Positions 33,756 through 42,644 of a stretch of DNA of 53,673 bases are shown piece after piece. Position 1 is the stretch's first letter; every line of letters begins with the position of its first letter. The translations under genes were made by a program, and so were the position numbers. The notes beneath the pieces were generated by a model that was given only the letters and a program-made list of their open reading frames with translations, did not search any database and was not told the DNA's origin. Source of the stretch: Pirellulaceae bacterium (lineage in GTDB: Bacteria; Planctomycetota; Planctomycetia; Pirellulales; Pirellulaceae); NCBI GenBank assembly GCA_022448645.1, contig JAKVBZ010000007.1:1-53673 (forward strand). The letters are read 5' to 3'.

Positions 33756-35710
33756 ATGAACAAGGACCACAAGTCACTGGGGCGAGGAAAAAATCATTCG
33801 ATGTGGGTGACATGGCGAGGACGGGCGCGGATCCCTGCCGTTCCATTGACGATCATCCTTGCAGGTCTGATTGGCGTGACGGCTGGGTACGGTGCCGTAT
33901 TCTTTACGTGGTTGATTGAACAAGTAAGCAGCTGGACGATTGAACCGGCTTTTCAGTCGAGTTTCTCGCATTGGTTCTACGGAGTTTTACTGTGCGTCAT
34001 ACCAGCCGGTGGTTTGTTGTTGGTAGCGGCAATGACACGCTATTTTGCGCCGGAGGCACAGGGGCATGGTGTGCCCGAAGTATCGCTGCCGTAGCCCGCA
34101 AGGATGGAGTTATCCGATCGCGTGTTTCCATCGTCAAGATTTTGGCTAGCGGGTTTTGTATTGGCACTGGTGGATCGGTAGGGCGCGAGGGCCCTATTGT
34201 TCAGATCGGATCGGCTTTGGGAAGCCTGACAGGACAGCTGTTTCGCTTGTCGGCTGGGAACATGAAGGTGCTGGTTGCGGCGGGGGCTGCGGCCGGCATC
34301 AGTGCAACCTTTAATGCACCATTGGCTGGTGTGATGTTTGCCAGCGAAATCATTTTGGGTAGTTTTGCAGTCGAGAGCCTGACTCCGATTGTGATCGCTA
34401 GTGTGATCGCCGATGTTGTACAGTCGCAGGCAACATCCGAAGGATGGGCACCCGCCTTTGGGAATCTTCACTACGAGTATCTGGGATCCTGGGTGGAATT
34501 GCCTTCTTATCTGTTCCTGGGTTTGTTGTGTGGATTGGCTTCAGCCGGTTTCATCAAGGTACTCTATGCGTTGGAAGAGTTTGCAGAAAAGCAAATTCCC
34601 AACTGGTGGCGCCGTGCCATCCTGTTGGGCGTTCTGGTCGGTGTGATCGGTACTCTCTACGAGGTTGTCTTGCCGCGGATAGCTCCGGTGGAGGATCGTC
34701 AAGTCCGAGCACCCGTGCTGATGGGGGTAGGCTACGCTGCCATCGATCGCGCATTGCATTTGCAAAGTGAGGAAAAGCCTGTCGTGGCGCCCGTTGATTC
34801 CTCGGAGAGGACCGAACTCGAACCAAATGCGGAAACGGCACAGCCGGTGCAGGCCTTAGGGAAGCGATCGATGCGCAATGAGCTTTTTTGGCTCATCCCA
34901 CTCATTTTGTTGAAGCCATTACTGACGGGTCTTACCTTGGCTGGCGGGGGTTCTGGAGGCATCTTCGCGCCGTCGTTGTTCTTGGGCGCGGCGCTGGGAG
35001 GTTCTTTTGGGCTCATCTGCAATCTTTGTTTTCCCGACTACAGCGCCAATCCAGGGGTCTATGCGATTGTTGGAATGGGAGCAGTGGTGTCAGGTACGAC
35101 GCATGGCCTGCTGAGTGCTATCTTGATTGTCTACGAGATGACAGGGGACTATCGCATCATCTTACCGATCATGTCTGCGGCGGGATTGGCTAGTGTCGTC
35201 GCACGTATTATCGATCCTGAAAGTATCTACCACAAAAAGCTCAGCCGACGCGGCGAATCCATTGCTCGTGGACTCGACATGCATCAACTTGAACACATTC
35301 GCGTGCGTGATGTGATGACAAAAACGTTTCCCACCGTATCGTATACCGATGACGTGACTGAAATTGTGCGTGTCGCACGCGCCAATCCCAACATCGAAAG
35401 TCTCCCCGTAATGAATGCTCAAGGGCAGCTTATGGGGATCATTCGTCCGGAAGATCTCCATCGCGTTCTTGATTCCGATATTTCACCAATTTTGATTCAG
35501 GCTGGTGATATTGCGTTAATATCGCCCCTGTCGGTCTCTCCGGATGAAAATCTGCTGGAAGCGATGCGAGATTTTGGGAGCCGTGATGTTGAGATTCTGC
35601 CGGTGGAGGTCGGTACTGGAGACTCCCGTAGGTTAATCGGGCTGTTGTTGCGTGCCGATGTTATGAGTCGTTACCGACAAGAAATGCTGGTGGCCACTGA
35701 GGTGCATTGA
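33756..35710 (+). pseudogene. ClC chloride channel/antiporter with CBS domains, one-base frameshift
   Basis: Two frames together encode one ClC protein of about 650 aa. Frame one (33756-34094) gives the first helices up to APEAQGHGVPEV, then runs into SLP and a stop. Frame two continues with IAAVARKDGVIRSRVSIVKI and GTGGSVGREGPIVQIGSALG, the anion-pore motif with the gating Glu, then GSGGIFAPSLFLGAALGG and two CBS domains (VRDVMTKTFPTV onward). One missing base after position 34081 explains the break, because the family sequence expects the valine to be followed directly by IAAVA. No slippery heptamer is present. It is either a sequencing error or a recently inactivated gene. If intact it would exchange chloride and possibly protons, with the CBS pair as a nucleotide sensor. 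Confidence 0.8.
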
Positions 35711-36020
35711 ATGGTGTGCTTTTCGGGAATCTGCTGTATGACGGTCTTGCTGGTGTCATGAACAGACAGTGGAAGCGATATGGTTGACGTAGGAAGAGTT
35801 GATAGACGACCGACAAGATATCTTGGAATACGTCGGTACCAGTCAGGCTGCTCGAGGCCAAGGTTAATGCGCCGGTTCTACTTATAGATCCAGAGGAATC
35901 ATCATCGTCACAAGTGTGTCGACGGGGCCCCTCGCGTCGCAGGAAACAACGTCTTGCGCAACCGAAAGTGCCCGCATATCCCTTGCGGTGATTAGAGCCA
36001 ACAAAAGATTTCGCCAATGA

Positions 36021-36054
36021 GAAGGGGGCCCAGAGAAGGGGGCCCAGAGAAGGG
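36021..36054. repeat. 14-bp tandem repeat
   Basis: GAAGGGGGCCCAGA occurs twice in direct tandem and is followed by a third partial copy (GAAGGG). Each unit contains GGGCCC. It lies in the gap between convergent genes. Confidence 0.8.
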
Positions 36055-36070
36055 AACCGGCGACAAACAC

Positions 36071-36097
36071 TGGCTCACGTTTTCTCAACGTGAGCCA
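36071..36097 (-). terminator. Hairpin after the DNA glycosylase gene
   Basis: TGGCTCACGTT and AACGTGAGCCA form a perfect 11-bp stem with a TTCTC loop. On the minus strand it starts 11 bp after the stop codon at 36109, followed by GTGTTTGT. The strong stem with a modest U-rich end fits a terminator of the leftward operon; it may also stop the convergent transcript. Confidence 0.5.
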
Positions 36098-36108
36098 AAC
36101 GCGCTTTC

Positions 36109-36753
36109 TTACGATGATTCTTTGTTTAAATCCAAACTGCGCCAACAATACCAGCAGGCGATGGTGGCGTACGGTCGCCACGGTTGGGCGATTTCCTGGC
36201 AGATCGCTTTGTTGGGGAGATCATCCAAGTCGTACATTTTTCGCAGCGCCGAACGAATGCCCAAATCGTCATATGGTAAGACATTCGGTCGCCCCAAACA
36301 AAACATGAGGAACATTTGGGCTGTCCAACGACCGATTCCGTTGACTTGAGTCAATTGTTCGATCACTTTTTCGTCCGACAACCTACCAATTTGATTAAGC
36401 TGTAACTCGTCGTTGGCAACTTTGCGTGCCAAATCTTTGATGTAAGTGGCCTTTTGTTGCGATAGCCCGACCGATCGAAGACGTTGTACTGTTAGTGAGT
36501 TCATCGTCTGGGCACTCACTTTCATGGGCGCGACGAGATCTTCGAGCCGTTGTCGGATTGACCGGGCGGCGTGGCCAGAAATCTGTTGAGAGATAATCGA
36601 TCGCACCAGCGAGTGAAAGCGACCCGGTTGGAGCTTTAACTGGCAAGGACCTACTTGCTGAATCACGTTTCGTAGAATGGGATCGTTAGCCCGTAGATGT
36701 CGCAGAGCTGCCCGAACGACTTGAGGTGAAAAACGTCTCATGGTCCTGTTCAT
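36109..36753 (-). CDS. HhH-GPD DNA glycosylase (AlkA-like)
   Basis: A 214-aa protein of the 3-methyladenine DNA glycosylase II type, without the extra N-terminal domain of E. coli AlkA. SLVRSIISQQIS opens the domain. LTQVNGIGRWTAQMFLMFCL (about residues 149-168) is the helix-hairpin-helix with its Gly-rich turn, and LPYDDLGI contains the catalytic Asp. It should excise alkylated purines. Its ATG at 36753 overlaps the stop of the ABC-F gene in a 4-bp ATGA arrangement, so it is translationally coupled. An ATG upstream in frame is less likely. Confidence 0.85.
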   Translation of the reverse strand: MNRTMRRFSPQVVRAALRHLRANDPILRNVIQQVGPCQLKLQPGRFHSLVRSIISQQISGHAARSIRQRLEDLVAPMKVSAQTMNSLTVQRLRSVGLSQQKATYIKDLARKVANDELQLNQIGRLSDEKVIEQLTQVNGIGRWTAQMFLMFCLGRPNVLPYDDLGIRSALRKMYDLDDLPNKAICQEIAQPWRPYATIACWYCWRSLDLNKESS

Positions 36754-38552
36754 TCGCCGATCGATTCGAGCTCTTCCCAAGTTGCGTATTTTTGTGCGAG
36801 TTCCGCTTCCAGGTCCTGCAATCGCTGGCTTTCACGAGCGATGTCGTCTCCTGGCTGTTGATAGAAGTCAGGTTGAGCCATCACGTCGTGCAGCGTAGCA
36901 ATTTCGGACTCTAAAGATTCAATCTTGGCCGGCAATTCGGCCAGCTGTCGTTTTTGTTGAAAAGACAAGCGTTGTCGCGAGGGTTTGGGCGTGGGATTTG
37001 TGGCTCGTGGTTTAGCGAGTTTCGCGGGCGGTTCGCTTGCCGTGTCCACAGGCTTTTGTCTTTGCCAGTCGTCAAAACCACCGACATACTCTTTGACACC
37101 CTGTTTTTCAAACACGATGGAACTGGTCACCACGTTATTCAAGAATTCTCTGTCATGGCTGACGAGCAGAACGGTTCCTTCATACGACACCAGTTTTTCT
37201 TCTAGCAACTCGAGCGTTTCGGTATCCAAATCGTTGGTCGGTTCGTCCAAAACGATGACGTTGGCCGGTTTGGCAAACAATTTGGCCAACAGCACACGGT
37301 TGCGTTCTCCGCCGGACAGGAATTTAACGGGTGTCCGAGCGCGTTCTGGGGTAAACAAGAAGTCTTGTAGATAACCCATCACGTGTTTTGATTTTCCGCC
37401 GAGCTGAATTGTATCGTATCCATCACCCACGCAGTCCTGTACGGTTGCCTCGTCGTGCAGTTGGTCCCGCAGCTGATCGAAGTAAGCAATTTGCAGGTTG
37501 GTTCCCAGGCGAACACTACCGACTTGCGGCGCTAATTGCCCCAGAAGAATGCGTAGTAAGGTGGTTTTTCCAGCGCCATTCTGGCCGATGATCCCTACTT
37601 TGTCACCACGCATGATTGTCGTGGAAAATGATTCAATGATAGGTGCGTCTTCGTAGGCGAATGAGGTTTCTTTTAATTCAGCAACTAGATTCCCACTTCG
37701 TTGCCCTTCCTGAATCTTTAAATTGACTTTACCAGTGGACGAACGCTGTTCGCGACGTTCCTGACGCAACTGCATTAATGCTCTTACTCGGCCTTCGTTA
37801 CGAGTTCGACGAGCTTTAATGCCTTGGCGAATCCAAGCTTCCTCTTCTGCCAGCTTCTTATCAAATAAAGCATTTTGTTTGTCTTCTGCAGCCAGTGCGG
37901 CTGCCTTTCGTTTAAGAAACGTGTCATAGTCGCACGACCAATCGAAAAGTTGTCCACGATCAATTTCTAGGATGCGGACGGCCAGTTTGCGCAGAAACAT
38001 TCGATCGTGAGTAACAAAAATCAATGTGCCTGGCCAGCGAGCGAGAAAATCTTCCAGCCAAGCGATAGCATCAATGTCGAGATGGTTAGTAGGCTCGTCC
38101 AGTAGCAACAGATCTGGATTCCCGACAAGAGCTCGCGCCAGTAAGACTCGGCGCTTCATCCCAGATGATAATTGTTCAAAACTGGCTTGTCCGTCCAATT
38201 CCATCCGTGACAGGATTTGTCGGACAGCCTGTTCGGCTTGCCACGAGCTATCGTGTTGATCATCTACAGCCGGAGCACAGTACCCTTGAACGACAATCTC
38301 TTCGGTCGAGCCTCGTAGGTGAACGGGTACGTCCTGATCCAACATGGCGACGGAGGCCTGCTTATCGATGGTGACGTGACCGGCATCAGGTTCGACCTGT
38401 CCCGCAAGCATCCGCAGCAGCGTCGTCTTGCCGGTACCGTTACGGCCCAGTAGTCCAATCCGTTGGCCCGCTTCAACCTGGCAGTCAATGCTGTCCAGCA
38501 GCAGTGGTCCGCGATATCCAATCGTTAGATCTTGAAGCGTAACAAGCGGCAT
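36750..38552 (-). CDS. ABC-F ATPase (Uup-like)
   Basis: A 600-aa soluble protein with two ABC domains and no membrane segments. Domain 1: GLLGRNGTGKTT, LSSGMKRRVLLARAL and LLLLDEPTNHLD. Domain 2: GIIGQNGAGKTT, LSGGERNRVLLAKLF and VIVLDEPTNDLD. A linker with charged helices joins them, and the C-terminus has a coiled coil (LAELPAKIESLESEIATLHD), typical of Uup, which acts on ribosomes or branched DNA. The ATG at 38552 lies 2 bp after the stop of the PhyH gene, and the stop overlaps the glycosylase start. The three genes therefore form one operon. Confidence 0.9.
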   Translation of the reverse strand: MPLVTLQDLTIGYRGPLLLDSIDCQVEAGQRIGLLGRNGTGKTTLLRMLAGQVEPDAGHVTIDKQASVAMLDQDVPVHLRGSTEEIVVQGYCAPAVDDQHDSSWQAEQAVRQILSRMELDGQASFEQLSSGMKRRVLLARALVGNPDLLLLDEPTNHLDIDAIAWLEDFLARWPGTLIFVTHDRMFLRKLAVRILEIDRGQLFDWSCDYDTFLKRKAAALAAEDKQNALFDKKLAEEEAWIRQGIKARRTRNEGRVRALMQLRQERREQRSSTGKVNLKIQEGQRSGNLVAELKETSFAYEDAPIIESFSTTIMRGDKVGIIGQNGAGKTTLLRILLGQLAPQVGSVRLGTNLQIAYFDQLRDQLHDEATVQDCVGDGYDTIQLGGKSKHVMGYLQDFLFTPERARTPVKFLSGGERNRVLLAKLFAKPANVIVLDEPTNDLDTETLELLEEKLVSYEGTVLLVSHDREFLNNVVTSSIVFEKQGVKEYVGGFDDWQRQKPVDTASEPPAKLAKPRATNPTPKPSRQRLSFQQKRQLAELPAKIESLESEIATLHDVMAQPDFYQQPGDDIARESQRLQDLEAELAQKYATWEELESIGE

Positions 38553-38554
38553 GA

Positions 38555-39352
38555 TCACGTCGAGACTTGCAGCGACTTCCATTGAGCAGTGCCGACGTCG
38601 AGCACCCGTTCGTCAGGCCAGTGCTCCAGTGGCTGATAGTTTGGATGGCCACCTGGCACTGCGCGGTAAGGGTCGTTATGACGAGTGTTGTAGCAACAAA
38701 TCAACGACCAGCGCGGATCGGGACTGCGGTTCTGATCCGAACGGTGTAATAGGTTGCAATGGAAAAACAGTGCATCCCCTGGATCCAATTCGACATACAT
38801 GTGCTCCAACCGATCCAGTAGCGCTGTCACTCGTTCTAAATCAGCTCCGGTTTGACCGGCCGCCTGGCCATGTTCGATCCGCCCGCAGTGGTGTGATCCA
38901 CGTAAGACCTGCAGGCAACCGTTGTTTTGCGTGGCACGGTCCACGGCGAGCATACAGCTAGCCATGTCAGGATACAGGCAATAATTGTTCTTGTACCAAT
39001 AACCGTAGTCTTGATGCCACTCCCAAGCGCCACCGACATGCGGTTCCTTAACCATCATCTTATGGTGAAAGTGATAGACTTCATCGGACAGCAAGTGCTC
39101 CATCGTGCCGGCGATGCGCTCGCACCTCACGCAGGCACTGTAGATGTTGTTGTCCAACTCATTGTGAAGTCGTAATTTGCTGACACCGCCTTCCGTATCC
39201 AATCGACCTTGGGCATTTTCCATGTCACGATCTGCGCGGGCAATACGATACAACAGATCGGTTTCTGCTGAGTCCAACAAAGATCGCACGAGAAGAAACC
39301 CATCTTCTTGGAACTGTTCGACCTGTTTTTCGGAAACGCGAAAGAATGTCAT
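38555..39352 (-). CDS. Phytanoyl-CoA dioxygenase (PhyH) family protein
   Basis: A 265-aa Fe(II)/2-oxoglutarate oxygenase. EWHQDYGYW supplies the HxD iron ligands and HCNLLHRSDQNRS the distal His with the Arg/Ser that bind 2-oxoglutarate. FQEDGFLLVRSLL at the N-terminus is the usual opening. PhyH members hydroxylate lipids, osmolytes such as ectoine, or secondary metabolites; the substrate here is unknown. It is the first gene of the operon with the ABC-F ATPase and the DNA glycosylase. The 128-bp inverted-repeat element ends 12 bp upstream of its ATG, so that element probably forms part of its leader. Confidence 0.8.
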   Translation of the reverse strand: MTFFRVSEKQVEQFQEDGFLLVRSLLDSAETDLLYRIARADRDMENAQGRLDTEGGVSKLRLHNELDNNIYSACVRCERIAGTMEHLLSDEVYHFHHKMMVKEPHVGGAWEWHQDYGYWYKNNYCLYPDMASCMLAVDRATQNNGCLQVLRGSHHCGRIEHGQAAGQTGADLERVTALLDRLEHMYVELDPGDALFFHCNLLHRSDQNRSPDPRWSLICCYNTRHNDPYRAVPGGHPNYQPLEHWPDERVLDVGTAQWKSLQVST

Positions 39353-39364
39353 GTCACAAAATTT

Positions 39365-39492
39365 CTAGATGCGGTTTCAAAACCTCTTTGTTACTTATCC
39401 ATTCTAACTCCGACGTGTCAACGAGGTGCGGCTAGCACGTCGATCGTCGTCGCTGACGCGTCGGATTACCATAGTTTTGAAACCACGTCTAG
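39365..39492. repeat. 128-bp MITE-like inverted-repeat element
   Basis: The ends CTAGATGCGGTTTCAAAAC (39365-39383) and GTTTTGAAACCACGTCTAG (39474-39492) are inverted repeats with two mismatches in 19. A nested pair, TCCGACGTGTCA (39409-39420) and TGACGCGTCGGA (39454-39465), has one mismatch. The whole unit can fold into one long hairpin with internal loops. It lies exactly between the sulfatase and PhyH genes. Its right arm supplies the sulfatase stop codon. It has no coding capacity, so it looks like a miniature transposable or palindromic repeat element. Confidence 0.75.
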
Positions 39493-40904
39493 GGCGTCGA
39501 CTTAGGAATAGTTGGCTTAAACGATAGGGTTTTCTTCCGGTCAAGACTTTGGTGCCTTGCCAGAAGTGTCTGCATGGCGGCCACTTTATCTGAGCGTTCA
39601 CGCGCCAAGTTGTGTTTTTCGTTTGGGTCCGTTGATAGATCAAACAGTTGAGTATCCCGACCCTGCTTTCTTGGCCTGACAATCAACTTCCAGTTACCGT
39701 CACGTACCGCCGAGCCATGAGCAATTTTCCAATAAAAATCGCGTGAGGCCAAAGGCGTTTCTTGGTGTCGGATTGATGGCCAAATGTCTTGGCCGTCCCA
39801 TCGCAGATCGGTTTCCGGTGCATAACCGGCTAACGAAGCCAGGGTAGGCATCCAATCCACTATGTGGCAAGGCTGTTTTACGAGATGCGGTTGTAATTCG
39901 TTGGGCCAATGGACAATGGTCGGGACACGAATGGCACCTTCATACAACTGGTGTTTCCAGCCTCGTAAGGGACGATTGTCGCCCAATACGGGGCAATCAA
40001 AATATTTTCCAGGATAGGTCCCCTTGTCCTGCCACTTGTGTTGCCCGCCGTTGTCTGACGTAAAGATGACAATTGTGTTTTCTCGTTGACCGGTGCGGTC
40101 AAGCGCGTCCAGCATTTGGCCGATGGCGTTGTCCATGTGTGTGGCACAAGCCGCGAAATGCATACGCGAATGGCTAGACTGGTCATATTGTCCTTCGTAA
40201 CGGCCCAGCCATTCCGGAGGTTCCTGTAGCGGCACGTGCACTGCCGTAAACGCAATATAAATAAAAAACGGTGTGTCGCGTTTGCTTTCGATCCATTGGA
40301 TTGCTTGTCGGACAAACAGGTCGGTCGTATGGCCTTCTTCTTCGATCAGCTGATCATTGCGATGCCACGTACGTGAAAAGGGTCCTTTCTTATACAAATG
40401 TAAGTATTGATCGACTCCACCAGCCAAGCAGCCATAGGAATACTGAAATCCATGTTGCCGAGGACCCCACTGCGGTAGCGAACCCAAGTGCCATTTTCCC
40501 GTGATGCAGGTCTCGTAGCCCTGAGTTTGCAAGGCTGTGGCCAATGTTACTGTATCTTGGGGAAAGACTCGATTGTTGGTTGGTCCGACACAGCCAAACC
40601 GACTGGGGTAGCGACCGCTGAGTAACGCTGCTCGTGTGGAGCTACAGACTGGTGTCACGTAATGTTGGTCGAGCACGACACCGCTTTCGGCTAATTGATC
40701 GAGATACGGAGTCTCGATTTCCGAACCATGAAAGCCTACGTCGTTCCATCCTAAGTCGTCAGCCAGAACAAACAAGATATTAGGTCGCTGTGCCGCCGAG
40801 ATGGGCTGCTGGTTGCAGGCTATCAACCATACGAAAATGCTGAGTAGGGCACAAACTACAATCTGCAGACCGCAGGTGGTTGTAGGTCGTTGGCGAGTTA
40901 CCAT
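39489..40904 (-). CDS. Exported Cys-type sulfatase
   Basis: A 471-aa sulfatase with a signal or lipoprotein-type N-terminus (IVVCALLSIFVWLIAC). RPNILFVLADDLGWNDVGFHG gives the metal-binding DD pair (quoted in two parts: RPNILFVLADD and LGWNDVGFHG). VCSSTRAALLSGRYPS contains the Cys and Arg of the formylglycine site. IFTSDNGGQHKW gives the later metal ligands. It should cleave sulfate esters from a polysaccharide outside the cytoplasm after Cys maturation. The start is uncertain: an ATG at 40937 is also possible. It follows the Gfo/Idh/MocA gene by 25 bp, so the two are likely co-transcribed. The TAG stop lies in the inverted-repeat element. Confidence 0.9.
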   Translation of the reverse strand: MVTRQRPTTTCGLQIVVCALLSIFVWLIACNQQPISAAQRPNILFVLADDLGWNDVGFHGSEIETPYLDQLAESGVVLDQHYVTPVCSSTRAALLSGRYPSRFGCVGPTNNRVFPQDTVTLATALQTQGYETCITGKWHLGSLPQWGPRQHGFQYSYGCLAGGVDQYLHLYKKGPFSRTWHRNDQLIEEEGHTTDLFVRQAIQWIESKRDTPFFIYIAFTAVHVPLQEPPEWLGRYEGQYDQSSHSRMHFAACATHMDNAIGQMLDALDRTGQRENTIVIFTSDNGGQHKWQDKGTYPGKYFDCPVLGDNRPLRGWKHQLYEGAIRVPTIVHWPNELQPHLVKQPCHIVDWMPTLASLAGYAPETDLRWDGQDIWPSIRHQETPLASRDFYWKIAHGSAVRDGNWKLIVRPRKQGRDTQLFDLSTDPNEKHNLARERSDKVAAMQTLLARHQSLDRKKTLSFKPTIPKSTP

Positions 40905-40929
40905 TCGTGAAACGGTGTAAGATCGGCGA

Positions 40930-42282
40930 TTAAACATCTGGCAACAACCATGGTTTTCGATATTCAGGACGTGTGCGAAAAGAGTTGGCCTCGTCATCTC
41001 CTACGAAGGTTTCCGTGTTCGGATCTAGGATGACTTGCCGTCCCACACGCCATGCCACATTGGCAGCGTGAGTGAGTACGGAAGATGGGTGTCCTACTGT
41101 TTCGATGTCCGCATTTGGCTTTTGCCGGCTCTTTACGCAATCCAGGAAATTGCGCACATGGGGATCTGCACTGAGACTCCCCTTTCCTTCCGCGACCAGT
41201 TTTTCACGTTCCGTGTATGCTTTCCAATGTCGATTTCCGAACACGATGTAGCCCTTGTCACCGTAGATAATCGCACCCTCACTCAAGTCGCCGCCGCGTG
41301 TGTTGTAGGGAGTCCAGATGCGCATTTCGTAAGTCAATAGCCTGCCAGCTTGCTGATCGTTTTGGCTGGGATATTCGTACGTCACTTGTAACGTGTCGGG
41401 CCACTCTTGAGCATCGCTGAAATACCATTTACCGCCCGTGGCGGTAATCTTAGTTGGTAGGCTCACGGGCGACTCGCCTTGCGCTTCGAGTGCTGCATTG
41501 AGTGCCCAACGTGCATAGTCGAGCCGGTGGACACCATCGTTCCCCAAATCGCCAGTTCCGTAGTCGAAGAACCAACGCCAGCTTCCGTGGAATCGACGAG
41601 GATTGTACGGTCGCTTGGGAGCAGGACCCAACCAGGTGTCGTAGTCGACGCCGGCTGGTGGGCGGGTATCCGAGGGATAGCCGATGTTTCCTTGTTTGGA
41701 TGATTCCCAAGCTTTTGCCACCAGCACTTTCCCCAAAGCTCCTGTCTTGATGTATTCCATGGCCTCGAGAAAATGGGCGCAGGACCGCGACTGGGTACCG
41801 AGTTGAACGACTCGCTGCTCCTTGCGTGCGGCGGCCACGATGGTCTGGCCTTCCAGGATGTTATGTCCATCCGGTTTTTCAACGTAAACGTCCTTGCCAG
41901 CTAGACACCCCATGATGGTTGGGATCGCGTGCCAGTGGTCGGGAGTACCTACGACCATGATGTCGATGCGCGGATCGTCAACGATATGACGAAAGTCCTC
42001 ATACGTTTTAGGATGGTTACCGTTGTGTTCTTTGACGTATTCCACCGCTTGGGGAATGCGTCGTGAATCGATGTCGGAAAGTGCAACGATGTCGACATCC
42101 TTTTGCGCGGAGAAATGTTTTAACAACAGACGGGCGCGTCCCCCCACACCTACAAAACCGGCACGTATTCGTTCGCTAGGAGCAGATTTGGCAATACGAC
42201 CATGGTTACACACTGTCGCCACTGTTACCGCTGTGCTGGTTTTGGCGAGAAAGTTGCGGCGTGAAGTCTTGCGACCATTCAT
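40930..42282 (-). CDS. Gfo/Idh/MocA family oxidoreductase with Tat signal
   Basis: A 450-aa protein. The N-terminus has a twin-arginine signal (KTSRRNFLAKTSTAVTVATV), so it is probably exported. The Rossmann domain follows: RAGFVGVGGRARLLL, VALSDIDSRRI, and VGTPDHWHAIPTIMGCLAGK with the conserved EKP as YVEKPDGHN. The C-terminal domain includes GTGDLGNDGVHRLDYARWAL, typical of the planctomycete clade. Members oxidise or reduce sugars with NAD(P), often keeping the cofactor bound. Together with the sulfatase downstream and the divergent hydrolase and symporter, it suggests use of a sulfated or unusual sugar. Confidence 0.9.
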   Translation of the reverse strand: MNGRKTSRRNFLAKTSTAVTVATVCNHGRIAKSAPSERIRAGFVGVGGRARLLLKHFSAQKDVDIVALSDIDSRRIPQAVEYVKEHNGNHPKTYEDFRHIVDDPRIDIMVVGTPDHWHAIPTIMGCLAGKDVYVEKPDGHNILEGQTIVAAARKEQRVVQLGTQSRSCAHFLEAMEYIKTGALGKVLVAKAWESSKQGNIGYPSDTRPPAGVDYDTWLGPAPKRPYNPRRFHGSWRWFFDYGTGDLGNDGVHRLDYARWALNAALEAQGESPVSLPTKITATGGKWYFSDAQEWPDTLQVTYEYPSQNDQQAGRLLTYEMRIWTPYNTRGGDLSEGAIIYGDKGYIVFGNRHWKAYTEREKLVAEGKGSLSADPHVRNFLDCVKSRQKPNADIETVGHPSSVLTHAANVAWRVGRQVILDPNTETFVGDDEANSFRTRPEYRKPWLLPDV

Positions 42283-42644
42283 CAGGTCGGTCTTTCGTTT
42301 ACGATTACTCGAAGTGTGAAATGCCCTGTGTTGGTCTCATTGTAGCTAATAACCCTCATGAGAGTAGTCAGAAAGCTCTCTGAATTCAGATCCATTTTGG
42401 TAATGGTGCTATCCGGTGATGAACACGCTTTTGAATGAGATCAAGGCATGGCTTCTATTTATTCAGGAATTCGACGGCTATACTAGATCGCTCATTTGGC
42501 GCGTCGCGGACACAAGTTGAGAGTGTGAACAGATTGTTGTCGGCTCCAACAGAGTGCAGGATCTTGGTGTGACCTACTCGTGCCAGGATTCTTCGGGCGC
42601 AACGCTTCCTCAGAACGTTACCTGCGGACACAAGGCAGGCATTG
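42283..42644. other. Divergent intergenic region
   Basis: This 362-bp region separates the leftward Gfo/Idh/MocA gene from the rightward hydrolase gene and should hold both promoters. AGGC-type ribosome sequence of the rightward gene lies at its end. I recognised no repeat or RNA gene. Confidence 0.4.

Larger units (their letters stand above)
35711..36108. other. Intergenic region with tandem repeat and hairpin
   Basis: This 398-bp gap lies between the convergent ClC and DNA glycosylase genes. It contains a 14-bp tandem repeat at 36021-36054 and a perfect hairpin at 36071-36097. A GGGGCCCC palindrome lies near 35927. No gene was recognised. Confidence 0.5.

Noticed and set aside
33971..35710. 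Treating the second ClC frame as a complete gene starting at 33971
   Set aside because: Its first ~40 residues are out of frame with the family; the true N-terminal helices are in the other frame from 33756.
36109..39352. Reading the PhyH gene as an AlkB-type DNA demethylase, because it shares an operon with an AlkA-like glycosylase
   Set aside because: The sequence has PhyH-type spacing and lacks the AlkB C-terminal RxxxxxR pattern, so only the general oxygenase family is supported.
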